From JBDKTK01 sp039680225 (lineage in GTDB: Bacteria; Desulfobacterota; Syntrophia; Syntrophales; UBA4778), in the NCBI GenBank assembly GCA_039680225.1, contig JBDKTK010000178.1:1-62765 (forward strand): DNA of 62,765 bases, given 5' to 3'. The position numbers and the translations under genes are program-made. Below the pieces are notes generated by a model, which ran no database searches, was not told the origin of the DNA, and saw only the letters and a list, made by a program, of their open reading frames with translations. Of the stretch, positions 7,473 to 16,608 are shown piece after piece. How positions within the stretch are numbered: the first letter of the stretch is position 1; the number at the start of each line of letters is the position of its first letter.

Positions 7473-9137
7473 ATGGTATCTTGTATGGACAATCTTCAGA
7501 CAGCGCTGCTGTTTACAGCGTACGTTATCCTTTTCCTGTTCGGGATGGCCCAGTTGAGCGCCACGGTGCAGAAGATAATGACCGTCCGCACCCGTGATTA
7601 TATCCGCTATGCCGTCAGGCGCCCCGTCAACGGCATCCTGACCGGTATATTCTCGACGGTCCTCCTGCAGAGCAGCACGGCAACATCTGTAATAGCAATA
7701 GGAATGGTCGGCGCGGGGCTGATCACTTTTTATAATTCGCTCGGGGTGATCCTGGGGGCCGATATCGGCACCAGCCTTACCGTTCAGTTGGTCGTCTGGA
7801 AGATCAACAAACTATCCCCGCTCTTTATCGCGGCGGGCGCGCTGGCCTGGATTGCAGGACGGGGCGCCTGGAAGAAATCGGGGGAGGCCGTTTTTTATTT
7901 CGGGCTGATGTTCCTGGGCCTGACGTTGACGGCGGAGACCGCGGCCCCCCTGAAAGACACTGAACTGTGGGCCCGCTATTACGCCGAGTTCAGAAATCCC
8001 CTGATCGGATTCATAGCCGGGGCGGCCTTTACCGGGCTGGTCCACTCCTCCCTGATCACGATCAGCATTCTCGCGATCCTGGCCCAGCAGGGGCTTGTCG
8101 ATCTCCAGGCCGCGATTCCCGTTGTGCTCGGGGCAAACCTGGGCACCACCATCACGGCCCTCCTGGCAAGCCTCGTTTCGAGCATAAACGGGAAGAGGAG
8201 CGCGGTTTCGCATTTCATCTTTAAAACGGCGGGGGCGGCAGCCGCCCTGATTTTCCTCCCGGCCTTTATCTCCCTGCTCGAATCCATCTCTTCCGATACG
8301 GCCCAGCAGATTGCGCTGGGGCATGTTGTCCTCAACCTGGGGATAGTGTTCGCCTTCACCCCGGCCCTGAAGCCCTTTTCCCGATGGGTGGAAAAGATCC
8401 TGCCGGGAAAAGAGGACACGCTCCCGCTCTGGCCTGAATTCCTGGACGACAAATGCATCGGGGAGGACCCCCGCGAAGCCCTGGACTGCGTGCAGAAGGA
8501 ATTGATGAGGGAGGCCGTCCTCGCGGGGAGAATGGCCGCAGATGCAATGTCGCTGCTTACCGGTTACAGCAAGGGAAAAACGAAAAACATATTTTACCTG
8601 GAACTGGTCGTCGACAACCTCCGCACCTCGATAATCCGCTACCTCTGGCAGCTCTCCAGCGGCAGCCTCTCCGAGGAGCTTTCCCGCAAGCTCTTCGCCT
8701 ATACAGCCATGGCCGAGGACATCGAGAGGATAGGCGACCATTGCGTGAACCTGGCGGACCTCGCCCGCAACAAGAACAACCGTCAGATCGAGTTCTCGAA
8801 GTCGGCTTATGCCGAACTCGGCGAGATAAGGGCCCTTAACCTCGAGAGCATTGCCGATGTGATAAAGCTCCTGGACAAGGGCGGCAAGGGCGAGATCCTG
8901 GCCATCCACGACCGGGAGGAAAAAATCGACCTGGCTGTCTGGGACGCCCGGGAAAAACACCTGGAGAGGTTCCATAAAAGATTGTGCCATGCGGAGGCCG
9001 GCCCCATCTTCATAGAGATGCTGGTCAACCTGGAGCGGATCTCCGATCACTGCCAGAACATTGCGGAATACGTGGCCGGCATCCAGTCCATCAGCTCGCA
9101 TCGATTCCGGTCAACCGGACCGGTCACGGCGATTTAA
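7473..9137 (+). CDS. Na+/phosphate cotransporter with C-terminal PhoU domain
   Basis: 554 aa. The first ~320 residues form two inverted membrane repeats with the signatures LLQSSTATS and GADIGTS, then VHSSLITIS and GANLGTTIT, as in the NptA/NaPi-II family that imports phosphate with Na+. From about residue 330 onward the protein is cytosolic and PhoU-like, with two helical repeats, each with the acidic ExxxxxDH pattern seen in MAEDIERIGDHCVNLAD and LVNLERISDHCQNIAE. The start is uncertain between 7473 and the ATG at 7485. No pst or pho genes are adjacent. Confidence 0.93.
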   Translation: MVSCMDNLQTALLFTAYVILFLFGMAQLSATVQKIMTVRTRDYIRYAVRRPVNGILTGIFSTVLLQSSTATSVIAIGMVGAGLITFYNSLGVILGADIGTSLTVQLVVWKINKLSPLFIAAGALAWIAGRGAWKKSGEAVFYFGLMFLGLTLTAETAAPLKDTELWARYYAEFRNPLIGFIAGAAFTGLVHSSLITISILAILAQQGLVDLQAAIPVVLGANLGTTITALLASLVSSINGKRSAVSHFIFKTAGAAAALIFLPAFISLLESISSDTAQQIALGHVVLNLGIVFAFTPALKPFSRWVEKILPGKEDTLPLWPEFLDDKCIGEDPREALDCVQKELMREAVLAGRMAADAMSLLTGYSKGKTKNIFYLELVVDNLRTSIIRYLWQLSSGSLSEELSRKLFAYTAMAEDIERIGDHCVNLADLARNKNNRQIEFSKSAYAELGEIRALNLESIADVIKLLDKGGKGEILAIHDREEKIDLAVWDAREKHLERFHKRLCHAEAGPIFIEMLVNLERISDHCQNIAEYVAGIQSISSHRFRSTGPVTAI

Positions 9138-9192
9138 TCCGGTTTTGCTTTAAATTTTTCTTCCTGTTAACATTTCATGCGGAGGCGAGGCC

Positions 9193-10203
9193 ATGCTGCA
9201 CGAGGCGAGTCTATATACAAGGAAGGAAGAGGGCAGGACCTCCTGCTGCCTTTGCTCCCATCGCTGCAACATTGCCCCGGGGAAATTCGGGATCTGCAAC
9301 GTCAGGGAGAATGTGGAAGGGACCCTGTACACTCATTCGTACGGATTATTGATCGCCCGCCATATCGACCCGGTTGAAAAGAAGCCCCTCTATCATTTTC
9401 AGCCCGGCTCCCTTTCGTATTCCATCGCGGCAGCGGGCTGCAACTTTCAATGCGAGTTCTGCCAGAACTGGGAGATATCGCAGATAAAAGAGGTAAAAAA
9501 GCTCGGGCTGCAGTCCATGAAAGCCGAGCCGCGGCAGATAGTCGAAGCCGCCTTGCGGAGCGGCTGCCGCAGCATTTCATACACTTACACAGAGCCGACT
9601 ATTTTCTTTGAGTTTGCCCGCGATACCGGCGTCCTGGCCAAAGAGGCGGCCCTGCGCAATGTCTTCGTTACCAACGGGTTTATGACAGGCGAAGCGCTCA
9701 ACGAGGCCCGCTCCTTTCTCGACGCCGCCAACGTGGACCTCAAGTCCTTCCGGGACGACTATTACCGCAAGGTCTGCAAGGGAAGGCTCGATCCCGTCCT
9801 CAAGAGCATCGCCAAAATGCGGGAGCACCAGGTCTGGGTAGAGGTCACGACCCTGATCGTGCCCGGGCTTAACGATTCCGACGAAGAATTAAAGGACATA
9901 GCCGGTTTCCTCGCCGGCCTGGACGTGAACATACCCTGGCACATCAGCCGTTTCCACCCGCAGTACAAGATGGGAGGCGCCGAAAGCACCCCGATGGAGA
10001 CCCTCAACCGCGCCTATAGAATCGGCAAAGAGGCGGGGCTGAGATTTGTCTACCAGGGAAACGTCATCGGCAAAGGGAACCATACATATTGCTACAATTG
10101 CGACCGGCTCCTCATTGAGCGCAGCGGTTTCAATGTCGGCAGGAACGAAACCCGGGAAGGGAAGTGCCCGGGGTGCAACTCCCCCATTGCCGGGCTTGCG
10201 TGA
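9193..10203 (+). CDS. amrS: AmmeMemoRadiSam system radical SAM enzyme
   Basis: 336 aa. The radical SAM cluster motif is AAGCNFQCEFCQNW (CxxxCxxC) near residue 80. Extra cysteines lie at the N-terminus (CCLCSHRCNI and GICNVR) and C-terminus (CYNCDR and CPGC), exactly the pattern of the AmrS family. AmrS usually sits beside AmrA (AMMECR1) and AmrB (Memo), but neither is nearby here. Its reaction and substrate are unsettled. GGAGG lies 8 nt before the ATG. Confidence 0.93.
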   Translation: MLHEASLYTRKEEGRTSCCLCSHRCNIAPGKFGICNVRENVEGTLYTHSYGLLIARHIDPVEKKPLYHFQPGSLSYSIAAAGCNFQCEFCQNWEISQIKEVKKLGLQSMKAEPRQIVEAALRSGCRSISYTYTEPTIFFEFARDTGVLAKEAALRNVFVTNGFMTGEALNEARSFLDAANVDLKSFRDDYYRKVCKGRLDPVLKSIAKMREHQVWVEVTTLIVPGLNDSDEELKDIAGFLAGLDVNIPWHISRFHPQYKMGGAESTPMETLNRAYRIGKEAGLRFVYQGNVIGKGNHTYCYNCDRLLIERSGFNVGRNETREGKCPGCNSPIAGLA

Positions 10204-10309
10204 ATAAAGGAGGTCTCAAACAGGGGACCGATTCTTTGCCGGCGGTCCGCAGTGCCGGTCCCAATCCTTATTAAGGGCGGTCTCTATAGGGCCCGATTCT
10301 TTAAAGGGA

Positions 10310-12199
10310 TCAGTTGATCCGGAAGAGACAATAACTTTTATCCTGCCTTGCCGCCGAACAATATCCGGAAACAAATCCCGCAAACATCTCTTTCTCCTGC
10401 ATGGACAGCAGGCTGCGGCCGCCGAAAATGTAATTCATGTCGCACAGCAGGTGTGAAAACCCCCTGCTCTTGAAAGTCCTGTGCACATCTTCCGGAGAAG
10501 AAGATTGAGAGAGGATTTTCTGGAGGGTATAAGACTCGAACATGGAATCGGAATAGTACTCACGGTCGCATAGAAACCCCCAGTTTTTCATGTACACAAA
10601 AAATATTTTCGCCTCCCCGGGCAGCGCCTGGTTGATATAGCTGAACATGGCATAAGAGGGAATCCGCCGTCCCAGATATGATTCCCTGTCTTCAAAGCCG
10701 ATTGCGGCCCCCAGCGGCCTGGTGTGATGCAGATATTTCGCGATCGAGAACCCGTTATAAACGATACTTCCCGCCGCCAGGACAATCAGGGGAATGAAGA
10801 GAAGGTTCCGCATTCTGGCGCGGGCCAGAATCCAACCCGTGAGGACCGAAAAAAGCGGGAATATCGGAAACAGGTATCGCACCTGCTGGGCGGAAAACGT
10901 CCAGAATACGAACAGGGAAGCAGTGTATATTAAAATGATCCGGATATTGGCCGGGATGTTTCCTGCTGCGAACAGGAAGGGAAGGGTCAGGATAAATACG
11001 GGCCCAATGAGACCGTCGAAATTGAGGCTGTCCATTGCCGCACGGAAACTCAGGTTCCAGGGGAGGAGCAGATAGTCGATCCACTCCCGTCCCATTCCCA
11101 ACCGCCAAACGAATTGGTCATATAATTGGGCCTGCCTGGGGTCCCAACCGGGCCCTCCGAAAACGGAATAAAAAAAAGGATAAAGCGGATTGCCGCTCAG
11201 GATTGCGTTTTTAACATAGAAAGGAAGTCCCGCAGCGACGGTCACGGCTGCGTACAATAAAAGGTTGTACAACGCTTCACGCCCATGTTCCCGTTTATGA
11301 TGCGATACCCACAAGATACCCAGGCATCCCAGAAATGGCAGGAATAGACCGTTGTATTTGCTGGCCAGGGCAAGACCGGAGAAAAGGCCGCATAAGACCA
11401 GCCATGCCCGTTCGTTCTGATTGACCCATTGAAGATACGCCAATAGAGCGCCGATCGCATAGTAAGTGAAGAAAAGATCGATGTACGCCATGGGCGCTGT
11501 GAGGAAAACCGACGGGATCGACAGAAAAATGAGCATGCTGAGCCAGGGATATGAACTGTCTATCGTTTTCAGCCTGGAAAACCGGCGGATCCCCAGCATT
11601 ACGAAAAGGAGCGCGATGAAATGCATTCCCTTTGCGACGATTTCACCCCGGAGAAAAAGCCCGGCAGTAAAAAGCATCTCGTTGAGCAGCGGGTAATTGG
11701 AAAAAATATTCCCGGGTATGAAATAAAAGCCCTCATGCTTTAAAAAGAGCTTGGGAACAGCGAGATGGTAAATGAGAGCGTCCTTCCCTGTTTCCGGCGC
11801 CAGGGTCAAGAGGAGGCAGGCGAAAAGGCCCGCTGCCGTCAAAACGGCGGCCGCCCATTCAATTGCCGAATCCGGCTTGATGCTTAAAGTCTTTAAGCCC
11901 GGCAAGGGCCATGACCGGTACCATCCGGCAAGCGACAGGATGGCGAGCAGAACAATCAGAAGGCTCAATGCAGAAGGATTGAGAAGCTGGAACGCCCCAA
12001 GGATAAAAACGGAGTAACCTGCGATCGCAAAGCCGAAACCGGCGGAGAAAAAAACTTTTTCTCCGAAGCCGCTGAAAAGACCGCCAAATCTGCCGGTGAC
12101 AAGCAGTCCGAGACCGATGATGATGAGGATAACGGCTGTTAAACAGACGAGGTTGGTGATTTGAAAAAGTATGTGCGACATGTATGGCTGTAATATCAA
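10310..12199 (-). CDS. GT-C fold membrane glycosyltransferase, ArnT/GT39-like
   Basis: About 629 aa with roughly 11-13 hydrophobic segments and a soluble C-terminal portion from about residue 490. The first large loop contains PETGKDALIYHLAVPKLFLKH, a signature of polyprenyl-phosphate-sugar-dependent GT-C enzymes in which the acidic residue before the Tyr-His contributes to catalysis. Such enzymes transfer a sugar on the outer face of the inner membrane to lipid, protein or polysaccharide. The start is uncertain: TTG at 12199 and ATG at 12181 are both possible and neither has a clear ribosome site. The acceptor is unknown; there are no adjacent cell-surface polysaccharide genes. Confidence 0.82.
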   Translation of the reverse strand: MILQPYMSHILFQITNLVCLTAVILIIIGLGLLVTGRFGGLFSGFGEKVFFSAGFGFAIAGYSVFILGAFQLLNPSALSLLIVLLAILSLAGWYRSWPLPGLKTLSIKPDSAIEWAAAVLTAAGLFACLLLTLAPETGKDALIYHLAVPKLFLKHEGFYFIPGNIFSNYPLLNEMLFTAGLFLRGEIVAKGMHFIALLFVMLGIRRFSRLKTIDSSYPWLSMLIFLSIPSVFLTAPMAYIDLFFTYYAIGALLAYLQWVNQNERAWLVLCGLFSGLALASKYNGLFLPFLGCLGILWVSHHKREHGREALYNLLLYAAVTVAAGLPFYVKNAILSGNPLYPFFYSVFGGPGWDPRQAQLYDQFVWRLGMGREWIDYLLLPWNLSFRAAMDSLNFDGLIGPVFILTLPFLFAAGNIPANIRIILIYTASLFVFWTFSAQQVRYLFPIFPLFSVLTGWILARARMRNLLFIPLIVLAAGSIVYNGFSIAKYLHHTRPLGAAIGFEDRESYLGRRIPSYAMFSYINQALPGEAKIFFVYMKNWGFLCDREYYSDSMFESYTLQKILSQSSSPEDVHRTFKSRGFSHLLCDMNYIFGGRSLLSMQEKEMFAGFVSGYCSAARQDKSYCLFRIN

Positions 12200-12421
12200 A
12201 TTGCCGGAGGGGGGGCAATGCCAAGTTCAAACCTTCTCAGGCATAAAGTGTTTATCGCTCACCATAAAGAGCAAATTTAATCATCTTTTTTTCTGTAACC
12301 CATAAGCCGCTGTAATTGTTACCCACAGTAAGAATTTTAAAATATCTCCAAATAGTGTATTACATGGTTCCGTAATGCAGTTTATTTTTGCAATAAATGA
12401 AATACTGAGAGCACGATTCAA

Positions 12422-12838
12422 ATGGAATTAATCTCCAGCAAGCCCAATGTCCTGATGGGTTACATCCTGTGGTTCTTCGGATTCACGGGTTCGGAAAGGT
12501 TCTATTTCGGCAAGCCGGTCTCGGGCACGATTTACTTTTTTACCTTCGGCCTGCTGGGGATCGGCTGGCTGATAGACCTGTTTCTGATCCCCTCCATGGC
12601 GCGCCAGGCCGATTTAAGATTTCAGGAGGGGAGCATAGATTACAATATCGCCTGGATACTGCTCACCTACCTGGGCCTTTTCGGGATACACCGGTTTTAT
12701 ATAGGCAAGTGGAAGACCGGCATCCTGTACCTGCTCACCTTCGGCATTCTGGGGATCGGCTACATATATGATTTCTGGACGCTCAACGAGCAGATCACTT
12801 CCATAAACAGTTCCGAAATCCCGAACGCGGAAGAATAG
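12422..12838 (+). CDS. TM2-domain protein with two TM2 repeats
   Basis: 138 aa membrane protein. Each half has the TM2 pattern: FFGFTGSERFYFGKP followed by FTFGLLGIGWLIDLF, and LGLFGIHRFYIGKWK followed by LTFGILGIGYIYDFW. The two halves are therefore an internal duplication of the two-helix TM2 unit, with short soluble ends. Its stop is only 8 bp from the stop of the convergent radical SAM gene. No function is known for this family in bacteria. Ribosome site is weak. Confidence 0.87.
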   Translation: MELISSKPNVLMGYILWFFGFTGSERFYFGKPVSGTIYFFTFGLLGIGWLIDLFLIPSMARQADLRFQEGSIDYNIAWILLTYLGLFGIHRFYIGKWKTGILYLLTFGILGIGYIYDFWTLNEQITSINSSEIPNAEE

Positions 12839-12846
12839 ATTGATAT

Positions 12847-14490
12847 CTATTGCCCCTTCTTCACCGTCCACGGCGGGACGTATTCCAGGTAGCGGCCCAC
12901 GTACTCCATGTTCTTCGCCTCGAACTCATCGATCTTTGCAGTCAGCACGAATTCCTCGTCGAACTCGGCCACCATCTTTTTCATGAGGTCGAGCGGCTTC
13001 TCGCCCAGGGTCTTCAACAGCAGCGCAAAATAATAGGGGCGCTGGTTCAGGAGATTGAACAGGCGCAGGATAGAGCAATAGAAGCGGACCTTCGGCTCGG
13101 GCAGGTGATTGAGATAAGGGTTGGCGCTGAGGTACGACCAGTCGTCCTTGAATTCCTCATAGCGGAACAGGTAGGCGCCGTAGCAGTCCGGGTGGAGGGA
13201 ATACCTCGAGATATGCAGGTTGCCCTTCTCCTGTTCAAAAGAGTCCGTCCCGGGCATGTAGCACAGCGGATGGACAAGACAGATGCTCTTGCCTTTCTGG
13301 GGCAGCTTGTCCTGCGCGGTCTCTGCCAGCATTTTATTCAGGTCCTCAAACCTCAGGCCGGTCGCGCATTCAATTGCGTAAGTCATCGTGTTGTCGAGGT
13401 CCGCATCGGTCTCCTCGGGGAAACCGGCAATAAAGCTTCCGATCATGGAGATCCCCTGCGCGTTGAAGGCCTGGAGCTTTTCAAAAGTGGCCGCCGTGTC
13501 CACGACCTTGCGGATCGCTTTCTGCGCATTGCGGTTGGGAGTTTCGAAACCGGTGAAGATGAGCTTGCAGCCGGCCCTGGCGAGCATGGCCGCCGAATTT
13601 TCCGAAAGCCGGTCAAGACGGGAATAGCATCCCCACGGGATTTTGACGCCCCCGCTGATCAACGCCTCGCAAAGCTCCTTGAGGAATTTTTCCTCGAGGT
13701 TGTCCTGGGTGAAGAAGCTGAAGTCGAAGCCCCTGGCGGCGCAGAATTTCATCTCTGCGATTATCTCCGGGACGGGGCGGTACCGGACGTTGCTTTCCCA
13801 CATCTTGGCAGGCGCGCAGAAAGTGCAGCGGAAGGGACATCCCCTGCCGGATTCGATCAGGACGAAGCCGGGGTGGATGTACGGGCTCTTCCGGTTGTTC
13901 CGGAGGTATTCGTCCGTGTCGACAATGGAATAATCCGGTGAAGGTATCGGCTCATCCTGGGCAAGGCAGAGCCTCGGGTTCTCCAGAACTTTGCCGTTTT
14001 CGCGGTAAACGACCGAGGGCACCCGGGAAAAGTTCCTGCCATTGAGCGCTTCGGGGATGAGGTGCTTCAGGACGGTCTCACCCTCGCCCTTGACGATCAC
14101 GTCGATATCTTCGCAGCGCTTCATCGCCTCGTATGCCATGAGGGTCGGGCCGACGCCTCCGACCACGGTGAGGCACGAGGGCAGCTCGCGCTTGATTATC
14201 TTTGAAAGTTTCAGGACAACTATATGATTAAGGCCGTGCACCGTAAAGAGCAGGAGGTCGGGTTTCTTGCCGATTATGAGTTCGCTCGCTTTCCGGTAGA
14301 AAGTGTCGTCGTCGGAGAAGATGCCCTGTTTGAGCATGAGGTCCATATCAACAATTTCATGGGAAAAATCGCTGCCGTTGCCGCTGATCTTTTTCAGGCA
14401 GGCGCTTAAAACAAGCAGCGGGAGGGGAATAAACGCCGTTTTGTTGACATAGATAGAGATGGGCGGATTAATCAGCAATATCTTTTTCAT
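12847..14490 (-). CDS. B12-binding-domain radical SAM protein
   Basis: 547 aa. Residues 1-180 look like a cobalamin-binding Rossmann domain (MKKILLINPPISIYVN, VVGGVGPTLMAYEAM, VKGEGE). The radical SAM core follows with CPFRCTFC (CxxxCxxC) near residue 220 and a downstream FETPNRNAQKAI and AGFPEET region. A C-terminal part of about 170 residues carries no recognised motif. This class includes methyltransferases and hopanoid or phospholipid-modifying enzymes, but no substrate can be named from sequence. GGAGGG lies 6 nt before the ATG. It follows the amidohydrolase gene on the same strand by 33 bp, so the two may be cotranscribed. Confidence 0.85.
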   Translation of the reverse strand: MKKILLINPPISIYVNKTAFIPLPLLVLSACLKKISGNGSDFSHEIVDMDLMLKQGIFSDDDTFYRKASELIIGKKPDLLLFTVHGLNHIVVLKLSKIIKRELPSCLTVVGGVGPTLMAYEAMKRCEDIDVIVKGEGETVLKHLIPEALNGRNFSRVPSVVYRENGKVLENPRLCLAQDEPIPSPDYSIVDTDEYLRNNRKSPYIHPGFVLIESGRGCPFRCTFCAPAKMWESNVRYRPVPEIIAEMKFCAARGFDFSFFTQDNLEEKFLKELCEALISGGVKIPWGCYSRLDRLSENSAAMLARAGCKLIFTGFETPNRNAQKAIRKVVDTAATFEKLQAFNAQGISMIGSFIAGFPEETDADLDNTMTYAIECATGLRFEDLNKMLAETAQDKLPQKGKSICLVHPLCYMPGTDSFEQEKGNLHISRYSLHPDCYGAYLFRYEEFKDDWSYLSANPYLNHLPEPKVRFYCSILRLFNLLNQRPYYFALLLKTLGEKPLDLMKKMVAEFDEEFVLTAKIDEFEAKNMEYVGRYLEYVPPWTVKKGQ

Positions 14491-14523
14491 TTTTTCCCTC
14501 CACTGAGTTTTTTAGCTGTTTCG

Positions 14524-16146
14524 TTAATGCTTAAAGCGGTTGCCCGGGTTCTCCATGAGGGCGGGCGCGCGACCTTCATCCGAAGCGCCCGTTTCCCTGC
14601 CCTTATACTTCAGAAAGACCCCGCCCTTCATCACCATGCTGACAGAGTCCAGGACCGAAACATCCGCCAGCGGGTCGCCGTCCACCGCGACCAGGTCGGC
14701 GAGCTTTCCTGCCTGGACCGCCCCGAGGTCTTTAAGGCCGTAGATCCCGGCGTTTACTGACGTAAGGTATTTCAGGATATCGAAGCAGGATATGCCGAAG
14801 TCCTCGTAATAGGCTATTTCCGAACCTGCCCTGCCGAAAAAGCCCGTGAACGTCCCGCCACTGTCGCTGCCGAAGCCGATTATCCCCGCGTCGTGGGCCT
14901 TCCGGGTATTGAGCCTGACTGTTTCGAACTGGTCGCGGAAATAAGCGGTGTCGATCTCCAGCACAGTGCGGCCGCTGGACTGTTCGAGGTCAATCAGCTG
15001 CCGGATCCTGGACCTGATCTGCGAGTTAGCCTCGGGCATCATATGCGCCTGCGGCCCCTTTTCCAGCCATGATATGAAATCTTTCAGATGGAACGCGTCC
15101 CCGTATACCATCACAGTCGGAATAATATAAAATCCGTTATCGCGCATTTTTTTGATAAGGTCGGATTTCAGCTCCGCATCGAAAGCCATATGATTGACCC
15201 TGATCATCGCTCCGGCCTCGATGGCGATGTCGACGCACTGTTCGACGTCGGCGCTGTACGGCATATGGATGTCCACGACGAGGCCGGTATCTTTGCCGGC
15301 GTTAAAAATTGCCTTCATCCAATCCGCATCAAACATCGGGAACCGGCCGGCGGGGTCCCTTTTCCTGGAAAAGGGATACGACTGGTAAGTGGCCTTCAGG
15401 TGCGCTCCGCCGTTTTCCTTCACCCTGTAACAGCAGCGTTTCAATTCGGCGAGGGTTTCCGGCCTGGTGGCCACCTGCCCTTCGAGCAGCCAGGCATTGA
15501 AAGGGTTCAAGAGTGCAACCTGGGAGGGGTATCCAAGCCTCTTCCCGTCTTTCGGAGATATCAGCGTATAGGAGTTCAGGTATCGGGGGCCGGGAATTTT
15601 GTTCAGGTCCGACAACCTGGTAAATTCCCTGATGATGCCCTGCGGGCCTCCCATGTCGCAAACAGTCGTGAAGCCGCTGCCGACCGTCCGCATATTGTTT
15701 TTGGCAATCTGCAGGGGCATCTCGCGGACGGCGGAAAGGGTCATGTCATATGTGAAAGGGGAGCATTCATGGACGTGGCCGTCGATCATTCCGGGCATGA
15801 CGGTCTGCCCGCCGGCATCGTAAACATGAAAACCGCCGGGGACGCCGACCTGGCCGCTGCCGCCGACTTGCGATATCCTGTCGCCCTCGACGAGCACAGT
15901 CATGTTCTTTTTCAGTTCGGGGCTGGTCCCGTCGAAGACGCTGCAGTTCGTGAACGCAACGCGCTTCCCGGAATTGTTTGCTTCATGTTTGAGGGGGCTG
16001 GTTGCGAGCAGGGGAGAGATATAATCGCCCATGCTGATGCTTTTAACTGCGGACCTCAGCCTGGTATCGATGCTCTCAGGAATTTTCATGTAGTGATCTT
16101 TTGTGTTCGTACTGGAAACGAGGCCTTTAATTGAAATCCCGCCCAT
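14524..16146 (-). CDS. Amidohydrolase-superfamily metal-dependent hydrolase
   Basis: 540 aa. The superfamily HxH motif is DGHVHE, within PGMIDGHVHECSP; later metal-ligand positions appear as DIHMPY, NHMAF and FGSDSGG. A Lys in GAHLKATY may be the carbamylated bridging lysine. The N-terminal and C-terminal beta-sandwich segments (VAFTNCSVFDGTS, KLADLVAVDGDPLAD) are typical of imidazolonepropionase/prolidase-type members. The first ~50 residues have no recognised homology and the start is uncertain, as a later ATG at 16089 is possible. It lies downstream of the AtuA pair in the same direction, and its substrate is unknown. Confidence 0.83.
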   Translation of the reverse strand: MGGISIKGLVSSTNTKDHYMKIPESIDTRLRSAVKSISMGDYISPLLATSPLKHEANNSGKRVAFTNCSVFDGTSPELKKNMTVLVEGDRISQVGGSGQVGVPGGFHVYDAGGQTVMPGMIDGHVHECSPFTYDMTLSAVREMPLQIAKNNMRTVGSGFTTVCDMGGPQGIIREFTRLSDLNKIPGPRYLNSYTLISPKDGKRLGYPSQVALLNPFNAWLLEGQVATRPETLAELKRCCYRVKENGGAHLKATYQSYPFSRKRDPAGRFPMFDADWMKAIFNAGKDTGLVVDIHMPYSADVEQCVDIAIEAGAMIRVNHMAFDAELKSDLIKKMRDNGFYIIPTVMVYGDAFHLKDFISWLEKGPQAHMMPEANSQIRSRIRQLIDLEQSSGRTVLEIDTAYFRDQFETVRLNTRKAHDAGIIGFGSDSGGTFTGFFGRAGSEIAYYEDFGISCFDILKYLTSVNAGIYGLKDLGAVQAGKLADLVAVDGDPLADVSVLDSVSMVMKGGVFLKYKGRETGASDEGRAPALMENPGNRFKH

Positions 16147-16284
16147 TCCGGTTCAATATTCAATCGAGATCAATCGAATCTGTTTGATAAAATTGGTGAA
16201 CACTTGCTTCAAATCAGCTGCTTTGTCAACTCTTTTTTGAAATGGAGGGCATCTATCCCGGCGGCCTGACAGAGCTTTTGACTG

Positions 16285-16608
16285 CTATCGCTCGAGTTCC
16301 CAATCTATTTCCATCTCCAGGATCCCCGAGGAGAAGGCCTTCCCGTGGGCGTCCAGCTCCAGGGCGGCGGAGACCCCGCCCTTGCGCGTCCCGCGGAGGA
16401 CGAAGTTGAAACCCTTGAGGGAAGGCAGGTCGAAACGGACCACGTCGCCGGAGACCAGCCCCGCAAAATGCTCCTTGACCGCCTGGGGCGTCAGCGCTTC
16501 CTTAAGCATGGGATAGTGGTCTTCGTTGTACGGGAACACGGCGACATTTGTTATCTCGCCTTTGTCGCCGGCGCGGGCGTGGGCTATTTGATGAAGCTTG
16601 ATTTTCAT
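16285..16608 (-). CDS. AtuA-related small protein (C-terminal half of the AtuA-type pair)
   Basis: 107 aa, starting MKIKLHQIAHARAGDKGE, with LRGTRKGGVSAALELDAHGK near the C-terminus. This is the small partner domain that follows the large AtuA/DUF1446 domain; in Pseudomonas AtuA both are one polypeptide. Here it is a separate gene whose ATG overlaps the stop of atuA by 4 nt (ATGA). The function is probably shared with the large subunit. Confidence 0.82.
   Translation of the reverse strand: MKIKLHQIAHARAGDKGEITNVAVFPYNEDHYPMLKEALTPQAVKEHFAGLVSGDVVRFDLPSLKGFNFVLRGTRKGGVSAALELDAHGKAFSSGILEMEIDWELER

Noticed and set aside
7812..9101. 429-codon minus-strand frame inside the Na/Pi cotransporter
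   Set aside because: Mirror frame without ribosome site or family match; the plus-strand gene has full family motifs.
12218..12280. Twenty-codon frame after GGAGGGGGGG
   Set aside because: The G-run before it is probably chance; there is no known small protein and the AT-rich gap makes short frames common.
12363..12378. Sigma-54-like TGG...TGC pair before the TM2 gene
   Set aside because: Distance between the GG and GC is 11, while the consensus needs 12; no match to an enhancer site.
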